From: Acidobacteriaceae bacterium
GTDB taxonomy: Bacteria; Acidobacteriota; Terriglobia; Terriglobales; Acidobacteriaceae
DNA length: 64,000 nucleotides
Direction of reading: 5' to 3'
Assembly (NCBI GenBank): GCA_003134995.1
Contig: PLDC01000005.1
Span: 62,001-126,000 of the forward strand
The notes under the pieces are model-generated. The model was not told the DNA's origin. It worked only from the letters and a program-made list of their open reading frames with translations, and searched no databases. The first letter of the stretch is position 1. Every line of letters starts with the position of its first letter. A program made the position numbers and the translations under genes. Of the stretch, positions 54,438 to 61,638 are shown piece by piece.

Positions 54438-54530
54438 GTAGCCGCGGAGCGGCGAAAGAATGCAGCCCACGGCGTAAGCCGTGGGTACGAAGCGGAACAG
54501 GAACCAGCCCCGAAGGGCCGAAAGATGAGG
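54438..54530. repeat. Dispersed repeat with CCCACGGC hairpin
   Basis: The text GCCGCGGAGCGGCGAAAG precedes the perfect hairpin CCCACGGC-GTAA-GCCGTGGG (54466-54485), and AGCCCCGAAGGGCCGAAAG follows. I recall this type of text as a frequent intergenic repeat in Acidobacteriota, but no second copy is in the window. Confidence 0.5.
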
Positions 54531-54577
54531 GAGCCGCGGCTCTTGCACAAGCTCAATGCTATGATTCGCCCATAGCG

Positions 54578-56917
54578 ATGCGCCCCCAGCCCGACCCTCC
54601 ACACGATCAAAACCGATACGTCCATCGCTACGCCGCCCCTTTTCTCACCGCACTAGCCCTCATCTACGCACTGCTAGCTGGCCTGCACACCCTGCAAGAC
54701 TTCGACCTGGGCTGGCAGCTAGCCACGGGACGCTGGATCCTCCACCACCATCAACTTTTCTCCACAGACGTTTTCTCCTACACCGCGCAAGGATCCCCGT
54801 GGATCTACCCCGCGCTCTCCAGCATCGCCTTCTATCTAACCTATCTAGCCGGAGGTTACGCGCTGCTCTCCTGGCTGGGAGCGATAGCCTGCGCAGGAAC
54901 GATCGCGCTATTGCTGCGTCGAGACACCATCTCAACCTGCGCTCTGGCGCTCATAGCTATACCCCTGATAGCAAACCGCGCCCAACCCCGGGCAGAGATG
55001 TTCACAGTAATCCTGTTCGCAGCTTTTCTGAGCCTATTGTGGAGGCACTATCGGACCGGACGTTCACCACTATGGCTGCTCCCAATCCTCATGGTCGCCT
55101 GGGTCAACCTCCACCTAGGATTCATCGCAGGCCTAGCCCTGTGCGGCGCTTACGTCCTGCTGGAATTACTGGACCTTCCCTTCGCAGAAACTCGCCCACC
55201 CGCGAGGGCGAGATTAAAGCACGCCTGGCCATGGCTAGCCCTTAGCGCGGTTGCAACGCTGGTCAATCCATGGGGAGCAAACATCTATATAGCTCTAAGC
55301 AGACAGGCCCAAGCCCAGAGCCTTCACAACCTGTGGGTGGTCGAATGGGAAAACATTCACCCGTCATGGGCCAGCCTCCGCCAGGCACTGGACTGGCGCG
55401 ATCCGCAAAGTTCTTTCTGGTGGCTGCTGGCGGTCGCTGTGGTCTGCGCCGGCCTAGCCCTATGGCGCAAGCACTTCGGAGCCGCGATTATTCTTCTCGC
55501 CTCCGCATACCTAACCATCCAGCACGTCCGCCTGCAAGCCCTGTTCGCCTGCGTCGTAGTCGTCCTGGGCGGATCGCTCCTCAATGAAGCTTGGCAAGCC
55601 GTCGCAGCGCGATCCCGAACGGCAACGGCCATTTCGAGACGGCTCGTATCGAAACAAAAAACACAGAGCGCATGGACCAGCGCAACCCTCCTGCTCCTCA
55701 CAACCTCACTCACCATCCTAACCGGCATTCGTTCCTACGACCTCATCACCAACCGCCACTACCTGCGCTCCTCTCAGCTGTCACTCTTCGGCACAGGACT
55801 CTCGTGGTGGTTCCCCGAACGCGCAGTCGATTTCATTCAGCGCGAAAACTTGCCCGCAAACATTTTCAATACCTACAGCCTCGGCGGCTACTTAACGTGG
55901 AGACTCTCGCCCGGCTACCTCGACTACATTGATAGCCGCGCCATCCCCTTTGGCCCGCAACTTTTCTTCCGCGCCTATGACCTGAGCACCCAACCTCCCG
56001 ACTCGCCCGCCTGGCAGCAGGAAGCGGACGCTCGCAACATCAACACCATCATCGTGTCCCTGGCTCGTTACGATGGCATCACTTTGTTCCCGCAGCTCCC
56101 AGCATTCTGTCGCAGCCAAACCTGGCGTCCCGTCTACATGGACGAAGTGTCTGCCATCTTCCTGCGCCGCACTCCGCAAACCAATTCGCTCATTGATCGC
56201 CTGCAAATTGATTGCGGCAAAGTCTCCTTCAATCTCTCACGCGATCTCAACGCAGCGAAGACTTCGCGTGACAAAGCTGAGCTGTTCAACTCCTTCGCCA
56301 ATGCCGCTGGACTTCTCTACAGTCTCAATCGCTACCCTGAGGCACTCGCCTATCTGGATCGCGCGCAAAACATTTTCAGTGACAACGCAAACCTGCACCT
56401 CACGCGCGCGCTCGTGCTCGAGCACACAGGCCACGCCGCAGAGGCTGAGTCAGAGTTTCGCACCAGCCTGCGCATCGAACCACGCGATGAAAGCTGGCTT
56501 GACCTCGGGCTGTTCTACCTGACTGAAAAACGCTATGCCGATGCGGTTGAGATCTTCAAGCGATCGGCAGAGACTTCCTCGCGCCCTCACGACCTGTGGA
56601 TGCTGCTCGGACAATCCTACTTGCAGGTGCATCAGCCAGAACAGGCTCTGGTGGCCTTCGACAAGGCCGAGGCCTCGAGTCCATTTCGCGATGAAGGAGA
56701 ATCTCTGGGCGCGAATTTCAATTCGATGATCGCAACCGGCCGCGCGAAAGCCTGGTATCAACTGGGGGACACGGCTCGCGCTGTCAGCTTTCAGGAAGAC
56801 GCTGTGAAGTTGGCGCCGAATGATGCCAAGCTGTGGCTTGGTCTGGCTGACCTCTATGAAGCGGAAGGACGCACCACGCTAGCCGAGCAGGCGAGGCGGC
56901 GCGCCGCGGGGCGGTGA
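54578..56917 (+). CDS. Polytopic membrane protein with C-terminal TPRs
   Basis: The 779-aa product has roughly ten membrane helices in residues 20-440, an extracytoplasmic domain (SYDLITNRHYLRSSQLSLFG to about 600) and about four tetratricopeptide repeats (about 610-779, for example AEAESEFRTSLRIEPRDESW). The helix pattern and FDLGWQLATGRWILHHHQLF recall glycosyltransferase-C-like or PMT-like enzymes, but no catalytic DxD or DE pair could be fixed. The ATG at 54578 is chosen because the open frame before it overlaps proC and translates repeat DNA. Confidence 0.72.
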   Translation: MRPQPDPPHDQNRYVHRYAAPFLTALALIYALLAGLHTLQDFDLGWQLATGRWILHHHQLFSTDVFSYTAQGSPWIYPALSSIAFYLTYLAGGYALLSWLGAIACAGTIALLLRRDTISTCALALIAIPLIANRAQPRAEMFTVILFAAFLSLLWRHYRTGRSPLWLLPILMVAWVNLHLGFIAGLALCGAYVLLELLDLPFAETRPPARARLKHAWPWLALSAVATLVNPWGANIYIALSRQAQAQSLHNLWVVEWENIHPSWASLRQALDWRDPQSSFWWLLAVAVVCAGLALWRKHFGAAIILLASAYLTIQHVRLQALFACVVVVLGGSLLNEAWQAVAARSRTATAISRRLVSKQKTQSAWTSATLLLLTTSLTILTGIRSYDLITNRHYLRSSQLSLFGTGLSWWFPERAVDFIQRENLPANIFNTYSLGGYLTWRLSPGYLDYIDSRAIPFGPQLFFRAYDLSTQPPDSPAWQQEADARNINTIIVSLARYDGITLFPQLPAFCRSQTWRPVYMDEVSAIFLRRTPQTNSLIDRLQIDCGKVSFNLSRDLNAAKTSRDKAELFNSFANAAGLLYSLNRYPEALAYLDRAQNIFSDNANLHLTRALVLEHTGHAAEAESEFRTSLRIEPRDESWLDLGLFYLTEKRYADAVEIFKRSAETSSRPHDLWMLLGQSYLQVHQPEQALVAFDKAEASSPFRDEGESLGANFNSMIATGRAKAWYQLGDTARAVSFQEDAVKLAPNDAKLWLGLADLYEAEGRTTLAEQARRRAAGR

Positions 56918-56933
56918 GCCGGGGCTGAAACAT

Positions 56934-57003
56934 TTGTACATACAAAATGCTCCAGTTGGAACATAACTCCAGTATGTTCCAGTGGAACATTGTGTATGTG
57001 CAA
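56934..57003. repeat. 70-bp composite inverted repeat
   Basis: Outer arms 56934-56953 and 56984-57003 (20 nt, 17 matching, starting TTGTACATACA) enclose perfect inner 9-bp arms TGGAACATA and TATGTTCCA around ACTCCAG. The whole can fold as one long, AT-rich hairpin. It lies between the convergent stops of the TPR gene and the di-haem gene. Confidence 0.65.
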
Positions 57004-57286
57004 TAATGTACATTGAATACTATATGTACAGTTGCCCCTAAGCGATAGAGGTTGCTGGAGTTGAGGAATCTGCCTGGAACGGGTTGCGACTTGCTTAGCT
57101 GGGGACGCGCAAGAGTGGATGGCGGCGGCTCCCTTCGCAAAGAATGCGATTGTCAGATGCGTGCGTAGGTTCGGCTCCGAACTATGGTGTCCGGATCGAA
57201 CACAAAAGGCCGCGTTCAATTAAACCAATTCTTGGCTCAACCAAACGCGGCCCATAGTTTCCAGCGTTACCTTTAACTTCTCGAAC

Positions 57287-58723
57287 TTACAGCGAGCGCA
57301 GGAAGTCGACCAGATCCTGCTGGTTCGTCTTGCTCAGGTTGTTGAAGTTGACGACCGTCTGGTTCGCTTCTGACTGCACGTAGCTGGTGTTGGCCACGCT
57401 GTAGTGATCTTCGATCGCGGTCACGATGTTGGCGGTACGACCATCGTGCAGGAACCAGAGGCGCTGCCCGATGCCCCACAGTGGCGAGGTGCGGAATTCA
57501 TCCGGACCCGCTCCACCCTGCGGCAGGCCATCGGCCAGCCCAGGCCCCATGTGATGCACGATCAGGTCAGAGTAAAGGCTGATGGTGATGCTGTCCAATG
57601 CCGGCCGTGACGTATGGGGCGTGGTGAACGAAGTGGTGTGGCAGTAAACGCAACCGGCGTTGGTGAACTGCGTCTTGCCGTTCTTGGTAGCGCTGCTGGA
57701 GGGTCCGGGAGTTGGCGGATTCAGCCACTGAATAAAGTACTCCGTGCGCGAGTAATCGCCGGGGAACATCTCCGTCAGGATTCCCGGCGTGAAGTTGGTG
57801 ACCGTCTCCGGTACGGGGTTGAAGAGGCAACCCGCGGTCTGGTTGATCTCCGTGGGGTAGGTCTCGTTGGTGACGCCCATTTCCACGTTCATTTGCAGCG
57901 CGGACATCAGCAGCGTAGAGCGCACCTGCGCCTTCCATCCGAAGCGCTGAATGCTGCCATCGTTGCCGCTGTAATTCGGATGTCCTGTGATCCCGAGCGA
58001 TGCCTTCTCGGTGAGGTTCGAATTCATGTTGTCGATGATGGCGATGTTGCGCACCACTTCGATCAGCCCATCTCCGTAGGTCGGAGTCACCTGGCGAAGC
58101 ACCAGATTGCCTTCCGTCGAAGCCTGGTTGAAGTTCGGCTGCGCAAGCGTGCAACCCGGAGCGTCGGCGCGGCCCTGAATCGTGAACAACTGATGTACGT
58201 TTCCGTCAGGGATGGTCGTGCCCGGCTGATTGATAAAGCGTGCTTCCAGGATCGGACCGGTTGAAGTCTCAAAGAACGGCATCGAGTTGCTGGCGCCGTT
58301 GTACTGGTAAACATTGAACAGAGGATTGCTTGGCGGGCTCGATCCGCCAGCCGCCGGATAGGCGTGGCAGGTCTGGCAGGAATTGGCATTGAACACCGGC
58401 CCCAGTCCGCCATCTGTGGGAGACGTCACGACCACGTCGTGAACGCGGTCGAATTCGGCGGTGATGCTGGGCTCAATCTGCACTTCGTTGGCGCTCAGCG
58501 TGCCGAGGAAGCCGCCAGCAGTGGCCGGCAGCGGTCGAGGACCGGGGTCCGTCGCCGTGGGGCAGGGCGATGGCGTACACGTCCCGCCTTTCACAGATTT
58601 CGGCAAGTAGGTAGTGGCGCCCGCGGCTAGCAGCAGCAACAAGGCCAGAGGAAGAATGCTCTTCAACCACTTATGCTTGCTGAGTTGAGCCTGCACTCGA
58701 TTCATTTTCGTCCACAATGACAT
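57287..58723 (-). CDS. Di-haem DUF1111-type oxidoreductase
   Basis: The 478-aa product has a signal-anchor (ILPLALLLLLAAGATTYLP) and two haem-binding CxxCH motifs: NSCQTCHAYP (C116/C119/H120) and GCVYCHTTSF near residue 360. The arrangement and the motif RTSPLWGIGQRLWFLHDGR near the C-terminus fit the di-haem oxidoreductase (DUF1111) family, distantly related to MauG and cytochrome c peroxidases. It should act in the periplasm, on an unknown electron acceptor or donor. The ATG at 58721-58723 follows AAGGGG. It is 32 bp downstream of a paralogue and probably co-transcribed with it. Confidence 0.83.
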   Translation of the reverse strand: MSLWTKMNRVQAQLSKHKWLKSILPLALLLLLAAGATTYLPKSVKGGTCTPSPCPTATDPGPRPLPATAGGFLGTLSANEVQIEPSITAEFDRVHDVVVTSPTDGGLGPVFNANSCQTCHAYPAAGGSSPPSNPLFNVYQYNGASNSMPFFETSTGPILEARFINQPGTTIPDGNVHQLFTIQGRADAPGCTLAQPNFNQASTEGNLVLRQVTPTYGDGLIEVVRNIAIIDNMNSNLTEKASLGITGHPNYSGNDGSIQRFGWKAQVRSTLLMSALQMNVEMGVTNETYPTEINQTAGCLFNPVPETVTNFTPGILTEMFPGDYSRTEYFIQWLNPPTPGPSSSATKNGKTQFTNAGCVYCHTTSFTTPHTSRPALDSITISLYSDLIVHHMGPGLADGLPQGGAGPDEFRTSPLWGIGQRLWFLHDGRTANIVTAIEDHYSVANTSYVQSEANQTVVNFNNLSKTNQQDLVDFLRSL

Positions 58724-58755
58724 AGCAGTCCCCTTAATATTCGTCATGCCGAGCC

Positions 58756-60261
58756 TTACAGCGAGCGCAGGAAGTTGATGAGATCCTGTGCCTGCGTATT
58801 CCCATCAGTCCCAACCGTTGTGGGCAGATTGTTGAAGTTGGTGATGACCGCGTTCGCCTCGGAGGCTGGATAAATGCCGTTGCCCAGGCTGTAGTGATCT
58901 TCAATTGCGGTCACGATGTTGTTGGTGCGCGCATCGTGCAGGAAAAATTGACGTTGGCCAATGCCCCACAACGGAGCGGTGCGGAACTCATCGCCGCTGG
59001 CCGCGCCCTGCGTAACGTTATCCGCCAGGCCCGGTCCCATGTCATGAACCAGCAGGTCCGAATAGAGCGTCGCGGTCTGGTTGCTCAGCGCGGCGATCGA
59101 TGAAGGCGAACTGGTGAACGAAACGTTGTGGCACAGATTGCAGCCGACGCTATTGAACACCGCGAGACCGTTGGTGGTGGAAGTCGTCGGCGCCACAGGC
59201 GTCGGCGGCTGCAGGAAGCGCATGAACAGAGAGAAGCGCTCGAGATCGCCGGGGAAGTTCACTCCAACTTTAGGAGCTTCGCCCGTATCGTTGCGGTCGT
59301 CAGGAACGCCCTTGGTTTTGTTGGTTCCAGGCGCGACCGGGAACGGCGGCAGGCAGGTCGGATAAGTTTCGTCGTTCTCGCTGGGGAAGGCTTCGTCGCT
59401 CACGCCTTCTTCCACTGTGTAAGCTTCGCCGGAGAAGGTAATCATCGACTTATGCTGAGCCTTCCAGCCGAAGCGCGCGATGGTGCCGTCATCGGACTGA
59501 TTCGGATGTCCCGTAATTCCCAGCGTCGCCTTCAGCGGAAGGTTCGCATTCATATTGGCGAGGATGGATGTTTCAGGAATCAGCTCCATCAGTCCCACGC
59601 CGTACGTAGGCGTTACCTGGCGGAAGATAATGTCGTTCGTCGACTGCGCCTGTGTGAAATTCGGCTGAACTTCCTGAGTGCAACCCGGAGCGTCCGTGCG
59701 GTTGGAAATCGTGAACATCTGGTGCACGCTGCCATCGGGCGTCACGCCGTCAGATAAGTAAGGAAAGCGCGCTACCATGGTCGGCCCGTTCGTGGTGATG
59801 AAATAGGGCATGGTGTTGGTCGCGCCCATGAGCTGGTAAATGCCGAACAGCGGATTCGTCGGAGAACTGGAACCGCCGACCGCAGGGTAAGCGTGGCAAC
59901 TATTGCAGGAGTTGGAATTGAAACGCGGGCCAAGGCCGACGGTCTTTACCAACGGTCCGCCCGCCACGAAGTTCACCTCGGTGAAAATCTGCGTGAGACG
60001 AGTCGTGATCGCGTTCTGATTGGTGGTCAGCGCCGAATAGAAGGCGCCGGCGTCAGCAGGCAATGGACGCGGTCCCGGATCGGTGGGGCACGGGTTCGAG
60101 CCGCATCCCGACGACTGGCCATGAGCCACGGTCGCAGGCCGCGAGATCAATAAGGTGGCGGACAACGCCATCAGCAGCGCCACAGTTAAGAAGATCGAGA
60201 GGCGTTGACGGGAACTAAGTCCTGAGTTTGTCTGCATAGGAGAATCGTCAATTCTGCGCAT
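58756..60261 (-). CDS. Di-haem DUF1111-type oxidoreductase
   Basis: The product of about 501 aa is a paralogue of the downstream gene, with a signal (LSIFLTVALLMALSATLLIS) and CxxCH motifs in NSCNSCHAYP and GCNLCHNVSF. The end motif RTAPLWGIGQRQFFLHDAR is conserved. Both contain GPRPLPA just after the signal and a segment MFTISNRTDAPGC or LFTIQGRADAPGC. The pair arose by tandem duplication and diverged well. The start is uncertain: ATG at 60261 has GGAAA nearby, while 60237 gives a more compact signal peptide. It probably leads the two-gene operon. Confidence 0.8.
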   Translation of the reverse strand: MRRIDDSPMQTNSGLSSRQRLSIFLTVALLMALSATLLISRPATVAHGQSSGCGSNPCPTDPGPRPLPADAGAFYSALTTNQNAITTRLTQIFTEVNFVAGGPLVKTVGLGPRFNSNSCNSCHAYPAVGGSSSPTNPLFGIYQLMGATNTMPYFITTNGPTMVARFPYLSDGVTPDGSVHQMFTISNRTDAPGCTQEVQPNFTQAQSTNDIIFRQVTPTYGVGLMELIPETSILANMNANLPLKATLGITGHPNQSDDGTIARFGWKAQHKSMITFSGEAYTVEEGVSDEAFPSENDETYPTCLPPFPVAPGTNKTKGVPDDRNDTGEAPKVGVNFPGDLERFSLFMRFLQPPTPVAPTTSTTNGLAVFNSVGCNLCHNVSFTSSPSSIAALSNQTATLYSDLLVHDMGPGLADNVTQGAASGDEFRTAPLWGIGQRQFFLHDARTNNIVTAIEDHYSLGNGIYPASEANAVITNFNNLPTTVGTDGNTQAQDLINFLRSL

Positions 60262-60439
60262 GGATTTCCAACCTGTTCTCAACAAGCGGTTCGGTCACAG
60301 CCGCTTACTTTGCGGCGGCTTTACGAGGAATTTTTTTGGGGGAAAATCTTTTGGCGCACGTGTTTACACGCCGAATGAACCTTACCGTATTACAGGCGAC
60401 AAAACGTGTCAATGAGACAATCTTCTCCGTGAAGAATCT

Positions 60440-60447
60440 TGCATACT
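60440..60447 (-). promoter_or_regulatory. AGTATGCA site before the di-haem operon
   Basis: Minus-strand AGTATGCAAGA matches the start of the box at 31150-31157. It lies 27 bases before a TTGACA (60407-60412). A weak TACGGT at 60384-60389 is the only -10 candidate with a normal spacer. Confidence 0.4.
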
Positions 60448-60597
60448 AAAGTAACGTCGCTCCAATGGTCGCGTTTACCTTGAGGTCATCACGGTGGCGC
60501 GTAAGATAATTATCCCGGCACTGGCACATTCGGGCCATTTACCCCCTGAGCGCCGCCGAATACGCTGTTTCCAAGAATTGATCGGGTAGGAAACTTC

Positions 60598-60617
60598 CCG
60601 ACCTTCTGGTCGGTTTT
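60598..60617 (+). terminator. Small terminator-like hairpin
   Basis: CCGACC-TTCT-GGTCGG is followed by TTTT. It lies about 95 bp before the regulator gene, so it could attenuate that transcript. Confidence 0.5.
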
Positions 60618-60711
60618 GCACCTTGTCTTTTTCCCCTAAGAAAACCTTCTCCCAGCAAAATGTTGGGAGACGAATGGCTCCCGATTGGGATTCGCATGAG
60701 GGCTTTCCGCT

Positions 60712-61515
60712 ATGGCTCAATTGACCAGCTTTCCGCAGCGAGAAAAAGAAAAGATTCGCGTCCTGGCTGCAGATAACACCTCCATGAACACGCAATTGTT
60801 GGTGGAGGCCCTAGCCCGGGAAGGCCAGTTCAGTGTCTCCGGCTCAGAATCGAAGGCTGACGATATTCTCGCTCGCGTGAAGAAGGAGCATCCGCACGTC
60901 GCGCTGATCAGCGCAAGGCTGTCAGATCACTCCGGGGCCGGATTCGCCCTGTGCCGCGAAATTCTTTCCGCTTCTCCGGCGACACGCGTGATTCTGCTTC
61001 TGGATTCTTCCGAACGCGCGCCCGTGATCGAGGCCTTTCGCGCCGGAGCCCTCGGTATTTTTTCCCGGACGGAACCTCTCAAGTTGCTTGCGAAATGTAT
61101 TCTCTGCGTTCATCACGACGAGGTGTGGGTCAGCAGCCGCGAACTTCATTATCTGTTGCAAGCTCTCGCCGAGCCTGCTCCCATCCGGCTCAACAACGTG
61201 AACGGAAATGCGCTGCTCTCCGCGCGCGAACTCGAAGTTGTCAGCTGTCTCGCCGAGGGACTTACGAATCGCGAGATCGCTCAGCGCCTCACGCTCACGG
61301 AACACACTGTGAAAAACTATCTCTTCCGAATCTTCGACAAGCTCGGAGTTTCAAGCCGTGTCGAAGTCGTGCTCTACGCGTTAAGCGGCGGCGGACCTGC
61401 GCCCCGCCAATCTATTTCCATCTCTCGCGCGAAAAAACAAAACAGCCTCGCGCCGATCATCGACCCCGCAGCTTCGCCAGTCCACGCTGCTAGAAGCTTA
61501 AGCCGCTTCTCATAA
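60712..61515 (+). CDS. LuxR/NarL-type regulator with degenerate receiver
   Basis: The 267-aa product has a receiver-like domain (about 15-130) and a LuxR-type helix-turn-helix (about 170-232: LSARELEVVSCLAEGLTNREIAQRL, then TEHTVKNYLFRIFDKLGVSS). In the receiver the usual phospho-acceptor Asp is replaced by Ser (VALISARLSDHSG, S67) and the conserved Lys by Arg (GIFSRTEP), so classical phosphorylation seems unlikely. The C-terminal 35 residues are a basic, low-complexity tail. No histidine kinase is next to it. It is followed after 123 bp by the large Ig/hydrolase gene, a possible target. Confidence 0.83.
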   Translation: MAQLTSFPQREKEKIRVLAADNTSMNTQLLVEALAREGQFSVSGSESKADDILARVKKEHPHVALISARLSDHSGAGFALCREILSASPATRVILLLDSSERAPVIEAFRAGALGIFSRTEPLKLLAKCILCVHHDEVWVSSRELHYLLQALAEPAPIRLNNVNGNALLSARELEVVSCLAEGLTNREIAQRLTLTEHTVKNYLFRIFDKLGVSSRVEVVLYALSGGGPAPRQSISISRAKKQNSLAPIIDPAASPVHAARSLSRFS

Positions 61516-61600
61516 ATTGTTGTTGCAGTTCATATGTCGTTCGACATCTGTAATCCCTAGCCACGCTCGATAGAGTCCTCTCATGGACTCTCAAAACATT

Positions 61601-61638
61601 GAGCGTCCTTTCGAATCCCCCTTCGAGAGGTATTTAAA
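61601..61638 (+). promoter_or_regulatory. Leader shared with gene at 31504
   Basis: GAGCGTCCTTTCGAATCCCC continues to TTCGAGAGGTATTTAAA just before the ATG. It aligns with 31467-31503. CTTTCGAA and TTCGAGAG can pair as a small stem, and AGAGG can act as the ribosome binding site. Confidence 0.55.

Larger units (their letters stand above)
60262..60711. other. Regulatory gap between di-haem and regulator genes
   Basis: On the minus strand: AGTATGCA (60440-60447), then TTGACA (60407-60412) as a candidate -35 box for the di-haem operon. On the plus strand: a hairpin with T4 (60598-60617) and a second hairpin TCTCCCA/TGGGAGA (60648-60670) 42 bp before the regulator gene. No gene is supported. Confidence 0.45.

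Noticed and set aside
54395-54577. N-terminal extension of the TPR membrane protein
   Set aside because: It overlaps the end of proC and translates a dispersed repeat; the ATG at 54578 gives a sensible membrane-protein start.
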